DNA of 64,000 nucleotides from Thelephora terrestris (Eukaryota; Basidiomycota; Agaricomycetes; Thelephorales; Thelephoraceae): the NCBI GenBank assembly GCA_015956445.1, contig WIUZ02000004.1, forward strand, positions 1 through 64,000. The letters run 5' to 3'. Each line of letters begins with the position of its first letter. Within the stretch, counting starts at the first letter, position 1. A program made the translations under genes and the position numbers. The notes beneath the pieces are model-generated. The model saw only the letters and a list, made by a program, of their open reading frames with translations, had not been told where the DNA came from and searched no databases. Below are positions 10,927 to 23,684 of this stretch, piece by piece.

Positions 10927-13347
10927 ATGGTAGTACCCTTGTGTGCTTTCGTCCGTGCCGTAACCATTCAAGATTCCTTTGTGAGTATGGAGCGCGTTCC
11001 TGTCGCTTATAGCTCACAACTAAATTGGATGTTCCAGTCTTCCTCGCAACTGCCCAACGTTTCAAAATTTCATCATGAGGCAAAGATACGCCTCTTTGTT
11101 GGGTGATTGGCTTTCTTATTCAGCCACTGGACTGCGAGTCGTCCGGGCACCATTGGGCGGTTCCCCTTGCCAATGTTCGTAGATTGCTGCTTCTTCCGTC
11201 AAATCTCCTGACGCTGAGGGTTGCACAGCTGATAGAACGTCCAACCGGTTGAGATGCCGATACGCAGCTTTCAGCGTCAACGTTGGGACGGGAATTCCAG
11301 TCTTGGTGGGACGTTATCGGAGCTGTAGTGTCGATCCGTACCCCATTTGGAACAGAAATGCCAACACATCTGCGATCTTGGCCCGAATGTCTCAGTTTAC
11401 ACCCATCCCTTTCTCAGACACCGACTCCCTCGACCCGGACTTGTGGTCAGCTTGGCTTAAAAACATCCGAAATCCTGATGGCACGCCTAACAGTAACACC
11501 AAATATCCTCATTCACCCCCTTTTGGAAATATGGAGGTAAATTCGACTCCGTTCCACAAATTCCCACAGTTGCTGTTTGGATTGAGCCCATGGGAGGTTG
11601 ATCTCACTTGATCTCGGCTCAGACCAAGACAGGCCAGTGACGAGCACGCCCTTGCGGTTCTCCAAGGGCGATATGGGTCCACCGAGGGCTTTTCAAATGG
11701 TAGAGCCTTCGTCGCATTTGACTGCCTCATTGACGCTGCTATACGGTCGGTATCTGCAGGTCCACCGACCTGGGCGTATCGGAAATGAAAATCGATATAT
11801 CCTTTTTACGCGCCGTGTAATTTTGCGCCCTCTAACCTTACGACCGAGAAGGATCAAATGGCGCTTTCCAACGGTCACTGCGGTGATTCTTTCCCAGATG
11901 TGCTTCGCTCTCCCTTGATCGAGGGGCGGGAGTTGACATTCCGCCTTTCTTTGGAACTGCCGATACTATGTTACGGTCGCGAACTAGTTGGATCTGCCTG
12001 ACTGGATCAATATCGCCCCATGAGAGCGCCGAACTAACAGGGTGTCTGGCTGAGTTAGATCGTGCGGGCTTCTCCCCTTTGTCTGGGATGGTGTCAGCGA
12101 TGATGTCTCTCAACGTGGTGGGGCTTATGTTTTGTGGGGTACTCGCCAGTTTTCGCATTTGGTAAACCCGAGCGTTTCATTGCCTCGTGTCGTGTCTAAC
12201 CACGGTTCGCGGCGACAGGTCTTCGCTGTTCTAGGGGTGAACGTTGCGTGGATCTCGCCTATCGGCGGTACTCACCCACGGGCCGGCTCAAGGATCGGCG
12301 GGAGGATGACTGACAGGCTGACCGGAATGACAAATCGGTTTGGATCCTGCATCGAACGGTTCCAGGGCTTCTGTGAATGGCCACTTATTCGCCTCGTGGG
12401 TGTGAAAAAAAAAACTTGACGGTCCGCACCCAATCTTTTGCCTAGGGGTTCCCTCTCATGCCCGTCCTGTCCTTTCGTTCAGTGCTCAGGGGTACTTTTG
12501 GTAGACTTGAGGCAAAAAGAAGTGTGACCGTGTAGTTTTCCGAGTTCAAAGGCCAAGGTACCCTTCAATTTTCTTTATTTGATTCTTTTGAGCCCGGGAG
12601 CAGTCGGGACGGGGATGGCAGATTGTTCGGTTCGGATTGGTTTGCTTGATCGGCTCGATCAGCCTCGAATGACATGGGCTCGACGGAAGCAAATCTAGCA
12701 GGGCAGTCTACGCTACATTGTTCGAGGAAGACGGGGACAAAGGCACATGGAGAGGGACTACGACGTTGTCATAGCGTCGTGAGCCTTTACGGAAATCGCG
12801 CGTTTATGACCCAGGGTTCCAACCGTGCAGAACACTGCGATGAAAACAAAGGCGCGCCGGACCGGCCACACACATCCCATCAACCTTCAGGCCGCAAACT
12901 TGGAACATCCGGATTGCCTCCGAATAGTGCGTTACATATCTCCCATGGGGGAAGGAAAAGTAGGGTGGCCTCACACTCCTATGGCTTATCTTGGTGTCGA
13001 CGGGGATTCTGGTATGTCTCAAGCTTGCTCGGTATCGAAGGAGAAACGAACCGGTTGATGGCTGGTTCGGTCGCGGTAAACCGGGTATTAAAATTAAAGG
13101 AAAAGGAAAAGACGTAAGCAGGTCGGTACCATCAGAAGGGTCGCACTGAGCAGTTATTTCCAAGCGTCGGGACATCCGATTGATGGAATTGACGAACTCC
13201 AAAGGCAGTTGATCGATGATTACTGCATGGAATAAAAGCTGGGCGTTCCCTTCATTCTGCCCCTGCTCTCCGTTCGTAGTTCACACTCCGTCCATAAAGC
13301 CACAAACTCGTTCCAAAGCCCACCTCCCCCCCAGTTTCAAGTCAATC
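10927..13347. other. Long intergenic region
   Basis: About 2.4 kb without a supported gene. Scattered open frames (for example near 11.4 kb and 12.8 kb) show no domain and no consistent exon chain. The last 100 bases are C-rich, like the leader of the HMG-box gene that follows. Confidence 0.45.
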
Positions 13348-14956
13348 ATGCCCGCGGATCGCAAGAGCAGACCGAAGCGTCGGCAAGACGATGGTCAGTA
13401 TCTTTCACTCCGCCCTCGCGGCTGTCACATCTATTGGCCTGCATCTCTGAGATGATCTGCATTCTTTTCTTCCCCCAGGCTTCAAGCAGTCACATTTCGA
13501 TCTGAAATGGACCCCTCCTGTAGAGGCGACTCTACAGACAATCGAGTTCACTCCCAACGTTACGCCCACCACCTTCACCGACGATAGTCCCCCACCCCTC
13601 CAACCCGCGACCGCCTACATCTTTCCTCCCGAAGGTGAAGCTTTCACCAACGACAACCCCAAGCCTCGAGGCAGGAAAGGTTCCGGATATATCCCTCGCC
13701 CCCCAAATGCGTTCATCCTCTTCCGCTCTTCTTTTATCAAGAGCCAGCACGTCACCTCGGACGTTGAAACAAACCACAGCACACTCTCCAAGATCATCGG
13801 TATGACTTGGCAGAATCTTCCCAACGGTGAACGCCAGGCCTGGCATATTAAGGCGAAGGAGGCACAGGAGGAGCACAAGCGTAAATGGCCGCAGTATTCG
13901 TTCCGGCCGGTCACCAACAAAGCTCAGAAGAAGAAACGGCGCGTCCGAGAGACGGAACCGAAGGATATCAAGCGATGCGAGAAGATAGTGGAACTACTGT
14001 GCAACGGCAAGAAGGGTGACGAGCTCAAGCACGCCGTGAAGGACTTCGACAAGTCTCACGTCCCCGAGTTCGTCGCGCGCTTCGAGGTACCCATTACCGA
14101 ACGTGCCTACCGCCGATCGTCTTCTGCGCCCCTCCCAGACACCGACTACGAACAATCCAAACAGTCGTTCAAGCCATCTGCACTCCCCCAACGCAAGCGG
14201 TCTTCGAGCGTCGAACCGGAGGATCTCTCTTCTGCGGTGGAGATCAAGTTACCGACGTCGGGTCTAGCTCAGTTCGATTCGGTCCCTTGCTTTGATTCTT
14301 CGCCTTCTACTCCGGGTCATTCCACCCCAACTCCTCAGAGAGATGGGTATATTGTAAGCCCCCCCCCCCCCCCCCCCCCCCCAATTTAACCATTTATTCG
14401 GGTCTTTTGGCCCTCTAATCAAACTTTATTCGCTCTATAGGACTTCAGCAACTACTCTTTTGGCGGCCCTGCTATCGAAACCTACGATTCGTTCTCACAT
14501 TCATTTGCAAGCGTCACCCCTTCTCCCCCACCGAACGAGTTCGCAGGCATCAGCCAATTCGTTTCCCCCCGCAAACAGTCGTTCACACGTCTCTCGATTA
14601 CGACGGCGTTCCTCGAACATTGGATCAACGCACAGTCGTCTCCGGCTTCAGGCATGCCCGAATCCCCCGCCTACTATTCATCAGGCGCATCGAGCCCGTC
14701 AGAGGCGATCACACCATTTGATGACAGCTTCCCACAGACTCACTGCGGATTCGAACAACAACAAAGCGAGGAATCATACGCATATGGTACGCAGACGGCT
14801 GGGTATCCTTACGCGAATATGTCTAGCCCCGTGTCCCCGTCGCCGCCTTCGGTCTACCCATACTACTCTGATGTCCAACAACCACTGAAGGACGGTTTCC
14901 AATATCCCTCGCATATGGATTACTCGGTTTTCATGCAACCGACATATACTGCCTAA
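13348..14956 (+). CDS. HMG-box transcription factor (MATA-HMG type)
   Basis: Three exons (13348-13393, 13479-14353, 14441-14956) join in phase to give 478 residues. A single HMG box lies at about residues 85-157. It begins GYIPRPPNAFILFRSSFI and contains LSKIIGMTWQNLPNGERQAW and EHKRKWPQY. The PRPPNAFILFR signature is that of the fungal sequence-specific MATA/Ste11-like HMG boxes, which bend DNA and regulate mating, fruiting or morphogenesis. A basic stretch (KAQKKKRRVRE) follows, a likely nuclear signal. The remainder is Ser/Pro/Tyr-rich and disordered, as in activation domains. Intron 2 holds a run of 24 C beginning five bases after the donor GT. A second HMG-box gene of the same class lies at 49.8 kb. 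Confidence 0.9.
14359..14382 (+). repeat. Poly-C tract of 24 bases inside intron
   Basis: This uninterrupted C24 homopolymer sits right after the GTAAG donor of intron 2 of the HMG-box gene. Such a tract is prone to length change and sequencing error. On the opposite strand it is G24 and could form a quadruplex. Confidence 0.95.
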
Positions 14957-17861
14957 CGGGTATCCCTATCCCATCAACGTTATCACACCCTTCACAGTGC
15001 ACGGACGCTGTCCCTGTTCGGCCTCGTTTGTTCAGATCTATCAATTTCGGCCTCTAAATGTTTGTCTCGTGTCTCGCCTCCCCTCTGTATCTTTAGCCGC
15101 GCCGTCGCTGGAAGTCCTTGAAACTGTATTTTTTCCCCACCTCTCCCGGGTACACCCTATCCTCCCCCGATCATCCGAAAGAATCCTCGTTCCTGCGGTA
15201 TACAGGTAGATACTCACGCTCCTTTTTCTCCGTCTCTCTTTCTCTCTTCGATTTCTGTCTACCGCGACATCAGGTTCGCGTTTTCCATCATCATTCATTT
15301 TGTCGTTTACTGTTTCCGTTCAGTTATTACCTTCGTAACATATTCTTATTGTGTATATACTTGTTTGTGTCACTTCCTTACCTCTTAAGTCCGGTCATCC
15401 GTTCATCTCTCGTGGAGGGGGAATATAAGCACGGGCAACGATGGATGCCGGAAGATCTCTCTATCCTGGCGGCGGGCGACTGACCTCCTTCCCGTCATAC
15501 CGCCTCGCCTTGGATTCGACAGTCACTACAGTACATTATCTGCAATAGCATATAACGTTATCCCCGAACGGTGCCTTTTACCCTAGATTTTTTTTTACTC
15601 CCATCATTAACTCATATAATATATATTGATTTAGTGGTGATGCAACCATGCCCCCCGCCCACTCCGGTTGACCGGACTCGGATCTGGTCACCGCGAAGTT
15701 TGAATATGACGAACCGCAGACGATCCCCCAAATCCCACACCCCATCACGCGATAGGCATGGGAAAGTGAGAGGCAAATAAATGGACCCCATTCGCATAAA
15801 CGCGCCCACATGGCGCGCAAGGACTTTCGCTGGGAGCAAAAGGTTCAGTTGAGTCCCTCCGTTCTGGAAGGAGATAATCCTCGGTGATTGGTTTGTTAGG
15901 TACGTACAGTGAGTCATAAGAGCTATAGAAAGAGCGTCGAATGAAAGAACGTATGGGCATTAGGTTTCGTCTCACATGTTCAGTGGGGGGGGGCTTTATG
16001 AAAGCTGAATGAGGTTCCGGTTTCAACATACCACAAAGGGGGAGGCGTCGGAACCTACGGGTCGTCTACAGAGAAAGACGGCATTGTGGCGCAAAGGTCA
16101 TCTGAGCTACGGCTCTTGCAATACAATCCAGGCTTCTGGAATGAAAGTTCAAAGGAACCATCGGCCTTGACTTTGAAAGAGAAGGGAACAGTAGAAGCTC
16201 TGCAAGAGGGAACGAGTGAATCATGTCAAGGTTTAGTTCCAATGAGTCCCGGGAGGCGGTCGCTTGTAGGGCGTCCATCTTGTGTAAATGCCGTCAATTG
16301 AGATACTCCTTGCCTCGAGTCGCCCACATGACCATTCATTACCGAATCACACGGCCTCACGTTCAAGATACACGAGGTCGTCCACTTGTCGTCCACGCAC
16401 GGTCCGATATCAGTAGTGGGAAATATCCAGGGCGCAGACTCGGGGACAAGGAGTGGGTAAACCGAGTAGATAGGACAAGATGGTCGCTCGCGATAACGAA
16501 TTGTCCCTCACCGGGGACTTTACAATCCGCCGTCTCGTATAACCGACGGTCTATGAAGCCACCCCGCGTCGGGAACCAGTTCGGAAGGTGCAAACGCTTC
16601 CCAATTCTTCCTAGGGCTAGACCTGGAGAAATAATTGGTCAACGTAAGGATAACACTCCCACAGCTGAAAGTTTGCATCGTGCGTTTAGAATTCAGCTTG
16701 AGGGACCGTTCTCTTCCAGATTCCTCATCATTAAGGTTCTGCGACACGCGCACATTGGCCTGCCCTAACCGCTCGAGCCCTTTGAGGGCCCCTCGTGTCA
16801 GGGGGGAAATCTTATCACCGAGGTCTGGTGTCAAGTCGTTTCCCATACGCCCCTTGGGATGAAAGGGCAGTCTGAGCACTATCTCTGTGTGTTTTATCGC
16901 CGCAAAAAGACTCGGCCTAAGAAGTATTGAAAGGGTGTAGCGTGGGGTGCAATCTTCGCCTCCCTCAATCTTCCCACACGAGAAAACGGCATGGGACCTC
17001 CCATCCCCCAGTCTCCGCAGAGAGTCCGTCGAAGGGATTATGGTCGTTAACGTTAAGTGACAACCTAACCTCGAGTTGGTCTAAGCCCAGTCTGACGGTG
17101 AACACTGGCTGTCTTGACACGTGTTGGAGGTGGCGCACCGCATGTATAGCAGTCAGAATCAGCGCCGCATTTTAGTGCACTGAATCCTCAACACCTTGCT
17201 AGCGGCAAGCGGCGAAAGGGCTGATGTATTATCTGCTCGGTCGTTCCGCCGCAAAGTCCGTGAGAGTAAGATAAGGGATGGTGTGAAATTTAGACGGGGA
17301 GCAAAGGGTGTGCCGAGCTGCCTGGAGGACAGAGGGGGTGGTAGTGGGAAAGATTGGTCCAGTTGACATCAGGTAAGAGCCATTGTATGGTCACCGAAGG
17401 GGCTCCTGCAGTATGCGAGCAGGAGGTTAAACAGGAGATAATCGTGCAATCTTATTCGGCCCTTCGCACGGGATGTGTCCAGCCATCAAGCAGCAGCGAA
17501 ACATCCATAGAAGGATAGATTGGCTCGTCCCGAACCGCCAAACAGAACCAGTCCAGTGACAACGATGTTCGAAGTGCTTAAAATGAGTTCTGGCATAAGC
17601 ATTTGAGCCAGTCATAGCAACCCTTCACTTTCAGTGCTCAGTAGCAACTGCCCTCCTCATAAGAGACGGCCCGAGCTTTGCCCCTTGAGCTAGTTGCCGA
17701 TGTCAGCGCAACGAAATCAGTCGGCGAGCGGTGTGTTCTGTTGGAAATCGGATGGCGGGATATTCAAGGGGAGAGGACAGTGATGATCACTTGCGTCACT
17801 TGATCGAGAGAGAAAAGGGTAAGTAAAAGCTTTCAGTCACCTCACTTGATACCAGATAAGC
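14957..17861. other. Long intergenic region
   Basis: About 2.9 kb. The first 600 bases are T- and CT-rich and probably include the 3' UTR of the HMG-box gene. Near 15.6 kb there is an AT-rich patch with TATAATATATAT. No supported gene is visible; a 181-codon frame at 16.2-16.8 kb has no domain and untypical composition. Confidence 0.45.
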
Positions 17862-18745
17862 ATGGTGACGGACTCGTCCACTCATGTTGTCGAACATCCC
17901 AGCTGGGACGGGCGACGTGGAGTCTCCATTGAGTACGAGCTACTCTCACGAGTGGACGGTTCTGCGCGTTTTGGGTTTGGTACACCGCTCAAACGTCCTC
18001 GTATGTCGCCTTTCTGATGTCCTTCCCATCTTCTATAGACGACGTAGGCGTCCTGGCGTCTGTGTCTGGCCCGATAGAAGTTAGGCTGGCGGTAGAGAAC
18101 TCCACAAAGGCGACCTTTGAGGTTTCCGTCAGGCCTTTGGCAGCGATTCCTGGGACGGATGCCAAGGCTCTGGCTGCGACCATCAAATCTCTACTCACGC
18201 CATCTCTCTTGTTAACTCGTTACCCGCGGACGCTGATCCAACTGGTCGTTCAACCCCTTTCTCCCTCCCTGGTGGGTTCACCAAAGGCAATCCCTTCTCT
18301 TCACCCTGGCACCGCTGCTGCATCGATCAACGCCTCCTCACTGGCTCTTATGAACGCGTCAGTTGCCATGGAAGGTGTCGTCTGTGCTGTGGCGATCGCA
18401 CGAACGAGCTCTAAGGACCTCATTCTGAACCCCACCGCGGATCAACTGGTATCGTCAACAGCCTCAGGCTGCTTCGCATTCATATTCACAACGGCTGAAT
18501 TGTCAAACGATCGGCTGCATGCCTCAGAAGTTTGGTCAAATTGGCAATCGTCGCTCGGGTTTGATGTTGCAGAGATGTTTGGGGCACGGGAATTGGCTCA
18601 ACAGGGGGCGAGACATGTATGGGAGTTGATGAAGGAGAGCATAGGATCCGTTGGGGTACGCAGATCTGATGATGGTGAGGTCAAGGCCGAGTCCACGGGC
18701 CGCCTGCCCGGAGATGGAGGTGATGAGGACAAAATGGAGATTTGA
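17862..18745 (+). CDS. RRP46: Exosome core subunit Rrp46
   Basis: Rrp46 (EXOSC5 in animals) is one of six RNase PH-like ring subunits of the RNA exosome, which degrades and trims RNA in nucleus and cytoplasm. Exon 1 is 17862-17979 and exon 2 is 18039-18745, separated by a 59-base intron (GTACAC...TATAG); the spliced protein has 274 residues. The N-terminus reads YELLSRVDGSARFGFDD and then VLASVSGPIEVRLAVE, matching the family pattern DGSARF...VLASVxGPxEV. Further blocks are LLTRYPRTLIQLVVQPLSP and ASSLALMNASVAMEGVVCAV. The splice creates the conserved FGFDD segment, which supports this intron. Confidence 0.9.
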
Positions 18746-19479
18746 TTCGCTCAATTTCCTAGGTGGGTGCTCCGGTTCTGCTGGGCCATGTTCATTTGCC
18801 GATGACGATCCCGTGTTACCGTCTCGTACCGGCTTATTACGGTGCGGGGACTTGCGATTCCAGGGGATTCGCGTGCCGTTTTCAATGGATCACCTGACGC
18901 TTTGTGCCTCTTCACCCTGCATTGACTCAGGGGTAGACGCTAATAAATGGTCCGAGCAATTTGATGGGCTTTGCCTCAGAGATGGTCACTTGGGTTGTGC
19001 CTCATGTGGGTCGCGCGCAAGTATGGCACACGAATAGAGTTATAGTTGTTTTCTTTCCAGGCGGTTGTTGCAGAGGATTTTAATATTTGGGAACCCAGCA
19101 AGTCTTAGCCATCCGTAGCGAATCGGAAGCAAAAAGGGAAGGAAATTGCACGTGAGGGAAGTCCGAATAGCAGATTTCCAAATTAGCGCCTCCTACCCAA
19201 AGTTTTGAGCGGGGCGTTTCCAGAAAGCTCAAGCTCGACGCCGTCCTCCGGCGGTGTAGCCTCTCCTTATTCTTCACTGCCACCTTCCTCGTCGTCGCCA
19301 CAGGGGTGTCCCGCGTGGCAGAGCCGCAGCAACACCTTTAACTCGCCGAGTTCCCGAGTCAAGGTCCGGACATTTCCCGTCATTTTCGACGCCTCGAGGC
19401 CGCATCATCCACCGCGGTCTCTTATCACGATTTTTTTCAACGAGGCGACCTAGCCGTCCGCTACGCAACTTCTTTACCG
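18746..19479. other. Spacer and probable 5' UTR
   Basis: The region separates RRP46 from the DUF6699 gene. The second half is Ser/Pro-coding-like and CT-rich, which may simply be the leader of the next gene. No independent gene is supported. Confidence 0.4.
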
Positions 19480-20791
19480 ATGGACTCGACTCCTGTGATT
19501 CCCTTTCCCGTCGGTGACCCATCCAGTAGACAACACCAGCCGGTGTCGCAACAGGCGACACCGATGGTCCCATTTTTCGATCAAAACCACCTCCCGTCCG
19601 GCCCCATAACACGTTGGCAAGGCCCCAGTCAGTCCTGGCCTCACCAAGCAGCCCACGAAACCCCTCTCGTAGCTGGAACTCTCAGTCCGTTGAGCCAATT
19701 CAACCCTGGATGGCATCAGCCTTCAACCTCGGGTAGACCTTGGGCTTCACCCTCACAGACAACCAGCACCGTCGTTCCTTCGCAGCCTGCCAATAACTAC
19801 AATGCCTCCCCATGGCACGGGCATGGTACACCCTTCCCTGGAACTCGTACTCCCATCGATCCCGCGTTCACGGGTTATACCCAATCAGAAGGCACCGCTC
19901 CTTCGCATCCTTGGAATTGGGCCCGCGAATGGGCGAAAGGGAACGAACGATCCTCCGTTTCTTCCGTGCAATCTTCACCCGATTCCCGGGATTCCCCAGG
20001 GGATCGCGCTCTGACCCCCTTCCAAACGCTCTCTCGCCATGATTCGGTAACGACAATCAGTTCTGGTTATTCGAAATCTGCAACGACAGCCGTGCAAAAC
20101 TCCCAACACGAACCAGCTCTAGCGACCGGTCGCCCCCCGCAGCAGTGGAGAGCCGATTTCAAGATGCCACGCACTGGTATCTCCGCCCTCGTGCATCGTA
20201 AAAAACGTAGCATAGCATACCCAGGTCAGTAAATACATGTCACTGCGCGCTGAGATCATTGTCTGACGCAAATGATGTGAAGCTCGGCACAACCCCAAAG
20301 TGGTGCTATCCCCCTATTTACGGTATAATGGACAGGATCCACCCGTATACTGGGACATCCAGACTAGACCAGCAACCGTCCTTTTCCGTGACCTCGAAAG
20401 ACCACCGAGGACTGGCGAATTTACCCGATTCGTGTGCGAACCGCCAGCGCGGCTAATGCGGATATACCACGCTCGTCTTCCGTGGTACGTTGACGTGCGG
20501 GCTTTGAGCAATCCCGTCGGTGTCACGTTCGCGGATCTATTCAATGACATATACGAGGTCATGCAAATGCAGATTATCGATGCCGATTTCAACAACGACG
20601 AGGTGGACGACGAGGAACGGAGGCGCATCACTCACGCGTATCGGCACAGGGTTGGATCGGATCAGACCGAGGCTCTGAAGGGAATCCGAAGGGTTGACTT
20701 TTTGATGGGAAAAGTCATCTTTGAAGGCCTGGTGAAAGGGAAGGAAGGTCTCTGGGAGATGAAAACAACAAGGCCTGTACAGCTGCCATAA
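19480..20791 (+). CDS. DUF6699 domain protein
   Basis: Two exons (19480-20224, 20283-20791) give 417 residues. The first 250 are disordered Pro/Ser/Gln sequence. The C-terminal part reads NPKVVLSPYLRYNGQDPPVY, then WDIQTRPATV and YHARLPWYVDVRALSNPVGV, then TFADLFNDIYEVMQMQI. This pattern (hydrophobic strand, PPVYWD, a short strand pair, then VTVxDxLxxIY) is that of DUF6699, a domain expanded in mushroom-forming fungi and without known function. The intron (GTCAGT...GAAG) joins phase 1 to phase 1 and produces YPARHNPKVVL. Nothing here points to a specific role. Confidence 0.78.
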
Positions 20792-21740
20792 CCTTGGTAC
20801 GAAGGTGCGCGGACATTGAAGATTGTATCTTTCTGGAGGCGCGGATCCTAGCTTGAATCGGCGAACTTGTTCCCTCCCTCTCCATTCTTGTCATTCACTG
20901 TTTCCTGCTATGATCCCCCAGTCTGTTCTCTGTTGTTCCTTATTAGCTTTCTCATTCGATTTGTATGAATTCTGTATCATATGCCATGTAACGTATCGCG
21001 CTACCCAAGTACTGTTCTTCAACACTCATTATCCTTATTTTACCCCGATCCTATTCCCAGCTCTCCACGCGATACCTGCCCGAGATTTCAATTCTCCTTG
21101 TAAATAGGTTTTGACTCCCTCGTGTCCCTAGAACAGATAGACACCGGCTCGATATCGACGAAGCAATCACGTTCGAATGTCATATACCGAAACGAAGCCT
21201 TTGTGATTTGGTTTCCATTGAGCTGGGTTTCGTTAACTCGTTGTCGGGAAGAGTGCGTATCAAAACTGAGTGTGTACACGTAAACACGGCTCGTGGTGAA
21301 AAGTGAAATAAGCGAAGGTGGTGTCTTCACCTATTGAAGTAAAATTGACCCATGATTATCTGTAGATTACCCACTCTGCCGTAACGGTGGGGGTCGAGGT
21401 GGCCGAAGTGCGCTTTTCAATCACACTCACGGCAGCAACAAATCCGAAGCAGCTGAAATTTCAAACGAGTAGGACAGACATTAGCAGCAAGATTTGACAT
21501 TGGATCAGGTGCCGCCCACATCGCAGGGTCAATATAATATATATATACGCTACTCCGCAATGGTCGTGAGCGCACCTCGTCGCTGATCCAGATGTTTCGA
21601 GAATCTCAGAGAAAAGTGTCGGAAGCTAATATCGCCAACAGACAAGTGAAACGTACAGGAATACAAAAGCGAGCCGTCCCTTCCCTCCACACAAGCCGCA
21701 TTGGCCAAGAGGTAATCGCGGCATCGTGTGGGTCGCGGTG
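20792..21740. other. Convergent intergenic region
   Basis: This holds the 3' ends of the DUF6699 gene (plus) and the zinc-finger gene (minus). It is T-rich, with an AT-repeat patch near 21.53 kb (ATATATATATAC). No coding gene is supported. Confidence 0.45.
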
Positions 21741-23248
21741 TCATTGACCCATAGACTCCATTACGAATGACACGTTCAGATGCGAGTTATCCGAAGGACC
21801 GCCTTCGTCGTCGTCAAGCCACTTTTTAGGTTTTTTGGGGACATAACCGTGTTCGCGGACCCTATGATTGTACCGCGCCCCCTGGTCGCGCCAAGTTCGA
21901 CCGCATTCTGGACAGATGTACGGCCTAGTTGGCGAGGTCGAGTGTCATATGAAGTATGGGCACAGGTGTGTGAGTATCGGTTGTTCGACCGAGATAAGAA
22001 AATATTTAAAAAAGAAAAAAAAAAACCCACGCACCGCAGTTTTAGATGGCGGCTCTTGACATGTTGTCTGGCGTTCGACTTCGGTGCCTGGTGTCCACAG
22101 ATGTTCTGGGCCGTCGAGGAGTTTGGCGGGCCGTGAGAAGGTTCGATCCACATGCAAGTCCAGAGGCGATTCCCGTCTTCCGTGTTCTCTCGTAAGTACC
22201 TGTCTGCGGGGTCCTCCTTACGATAGCGCCCTCTCGAACGCTTCCTTCCTCTCGATCCACCCGAGGACTGGTCAGCTGGTGCGGGCGTGTCGCGAAACGG
22301 GGAGTGACGGGGCGAGCTAGAAGCGCTATGGGTAGCGGTTCCGATTGAAGGGGAGTTGATGTCCTGCCACGCTGGATCCATCTGGGTGATAGGAAGAGGG
22401 GACAGGGAGCTGACGCCGAAACGATTAGGAATGGAAGGGGTTTGAAGAGCCTCAGTCATCGATGGTGGATGATGCCAATCCGCTGATGGAGGATATCTCG
22501 GATAAGGAACCGGGCTGGTGAAGTCGGTAGACGTCCACGATGGACCAGGGACATCTTGTCCACCTGCTGACGGGGTGGTCGGACGGCTTGGATAGTGGCT
22601 AGTTAGCACATGAGTCCAACTTCATGACAACTGTGACATATCAATGCCGACCTCTGCGTAGACAAGTTCCCTCGGCGGCCTTCTGAGCGGGAAAAGGGAG
22701 AGACGGAGGATGAACTGTTGGGATCCCATACAACTTAGCAGCCTCATCGCTGAGTTGAACATGTCGGAAGCGTACGTAGGAGTTTGGTAAGGAGCGTATG
22801 ACCGGTGATGATGGCCCCTGCTCGGGAGTGCTGGCGCAGGTGTATCGAAATCAGCTGACGAGTTGCTGTTGGAGGGATCGCCAGCCTGATGACTGGGTAG
22901 CCAGGATCTAAAAAGGTCGATTGAGCTCGAGAAACTCCTCATTCACCGCCTGACGGACCGTTCATCGACCGGAGGTGAGTCAGTGCGAGAAGCAACTGGA
23001 TAAGTTATGTCTGCGTCTCCGAAGCAAGTGGCGGAGCCATTTCCAGTGATCCTTGGGCTGTAGGACGTAGCTGACTGAGGATCTGAACGCGCGGAACGAT
23101 GGAGGAGGGAGACGCACCCTATGCGATCCTGCGCACATTCCTTCACAGGATCGTATCGAGCCATCAGGAGGCTTGACGGAATGGTGCAACCAGCGAGCAG
23201 AGAGAGCAGAAGAGAAGAGTTAAGGCAACCAGCGGTCGAGATCTCCAT
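21741..23248 (-). CDS. C2H2 zinc-finger protein
   Basis: This is a multi-exon minus-strand gene. The last two exons are clear. One encodes GNRLWTCMWIEPS and NICGHQAPKSNARQHVKSRH. After an intron (GTGCGTGGG...CTAG) the next encodes PYICPECGRTWRDQGARYNH and RVREHGYVPKKPKKW. The second finger is a standard C-x2-C-x12-H-x4-H. The first is atypical: its two cysteines (in WTC and NIC) are about 18 residues apart. The N-terminal 250 or more residues are disordered Ser/Pro sequence, assembled from three or four smaller exons; my joins there (introns near 22.6, 22.75 and 22.9 kb) keep the frame but are less certain. The start may be the first Met at 23248 or a Met 28 residues later. It is probably a transcription factor; the target is unknown. 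Confidence 0.72.
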
Positions 23249-23684
23249 TACATGTCATTCAACACCGTGGGGACTATCCGGAGAACTCAAAAAGTCGACA
23301 AGAGTTCGAGCTGAGGGAACGTTTCCCCAAATTGACATATCTTCCCTGTTTGATAGGGACTAGTCACTAATACCAGAATTGTGTCCGGTGTCACTGCGTG
23401 GCGTCACAGTTCTTGTTTCGACGCACCACGCCTGGCCGTGGTTTAGAACGTTTAGGGCCTAACGTTTGAGTCTAACTGGCAGGAATCCCGGAATGAATGT
23501 GCCGAAACGGCTTCATGCCGGGATCGGCAGCTCAGCAATCCATCTGATCGAACTGGACGATGGAAACCGCTACACAACCCAGCAATGAGCACGTCTAAAT
23601 CGTCTGTAGATTCATCCGTGGGTCTCAAGCTATTACAAAAACTGCTCTTGATAGAGCGCAAGCCCTACGTCACTGTTGTTACAC
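23249..23684. other. Short spacer
   Basis: A spacer of 436 bases between two minus-strand genes. It should contain the zinc-finger gene promoter and the 3' UTR of the BCAS3-like gene. No feature was recognised. Confidence 0.4.

Noticed and set aside
16067-16110. U6 snRNA-like motif TACAGAGAA followed by GCGCAA
   Set aside because: U6 is nearly invariant across fungi. Here the ACAGAGA core is not followed by the expected conserved sequence, and there is no matching 5' stem or T-run terminator.
16223-16768. 181-codon plus-strand open frame
   Set aside because: No domain, dispersed rare residues, and overlapping open frames on the other strand. The composition is unlike the confirmed genes.
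21530-21548. AT-dinucleotide patch as a possible microsatellite or origin
   Set aside because: It is only about 18 bases, common in fungal spacers, and has no other supporting feature.
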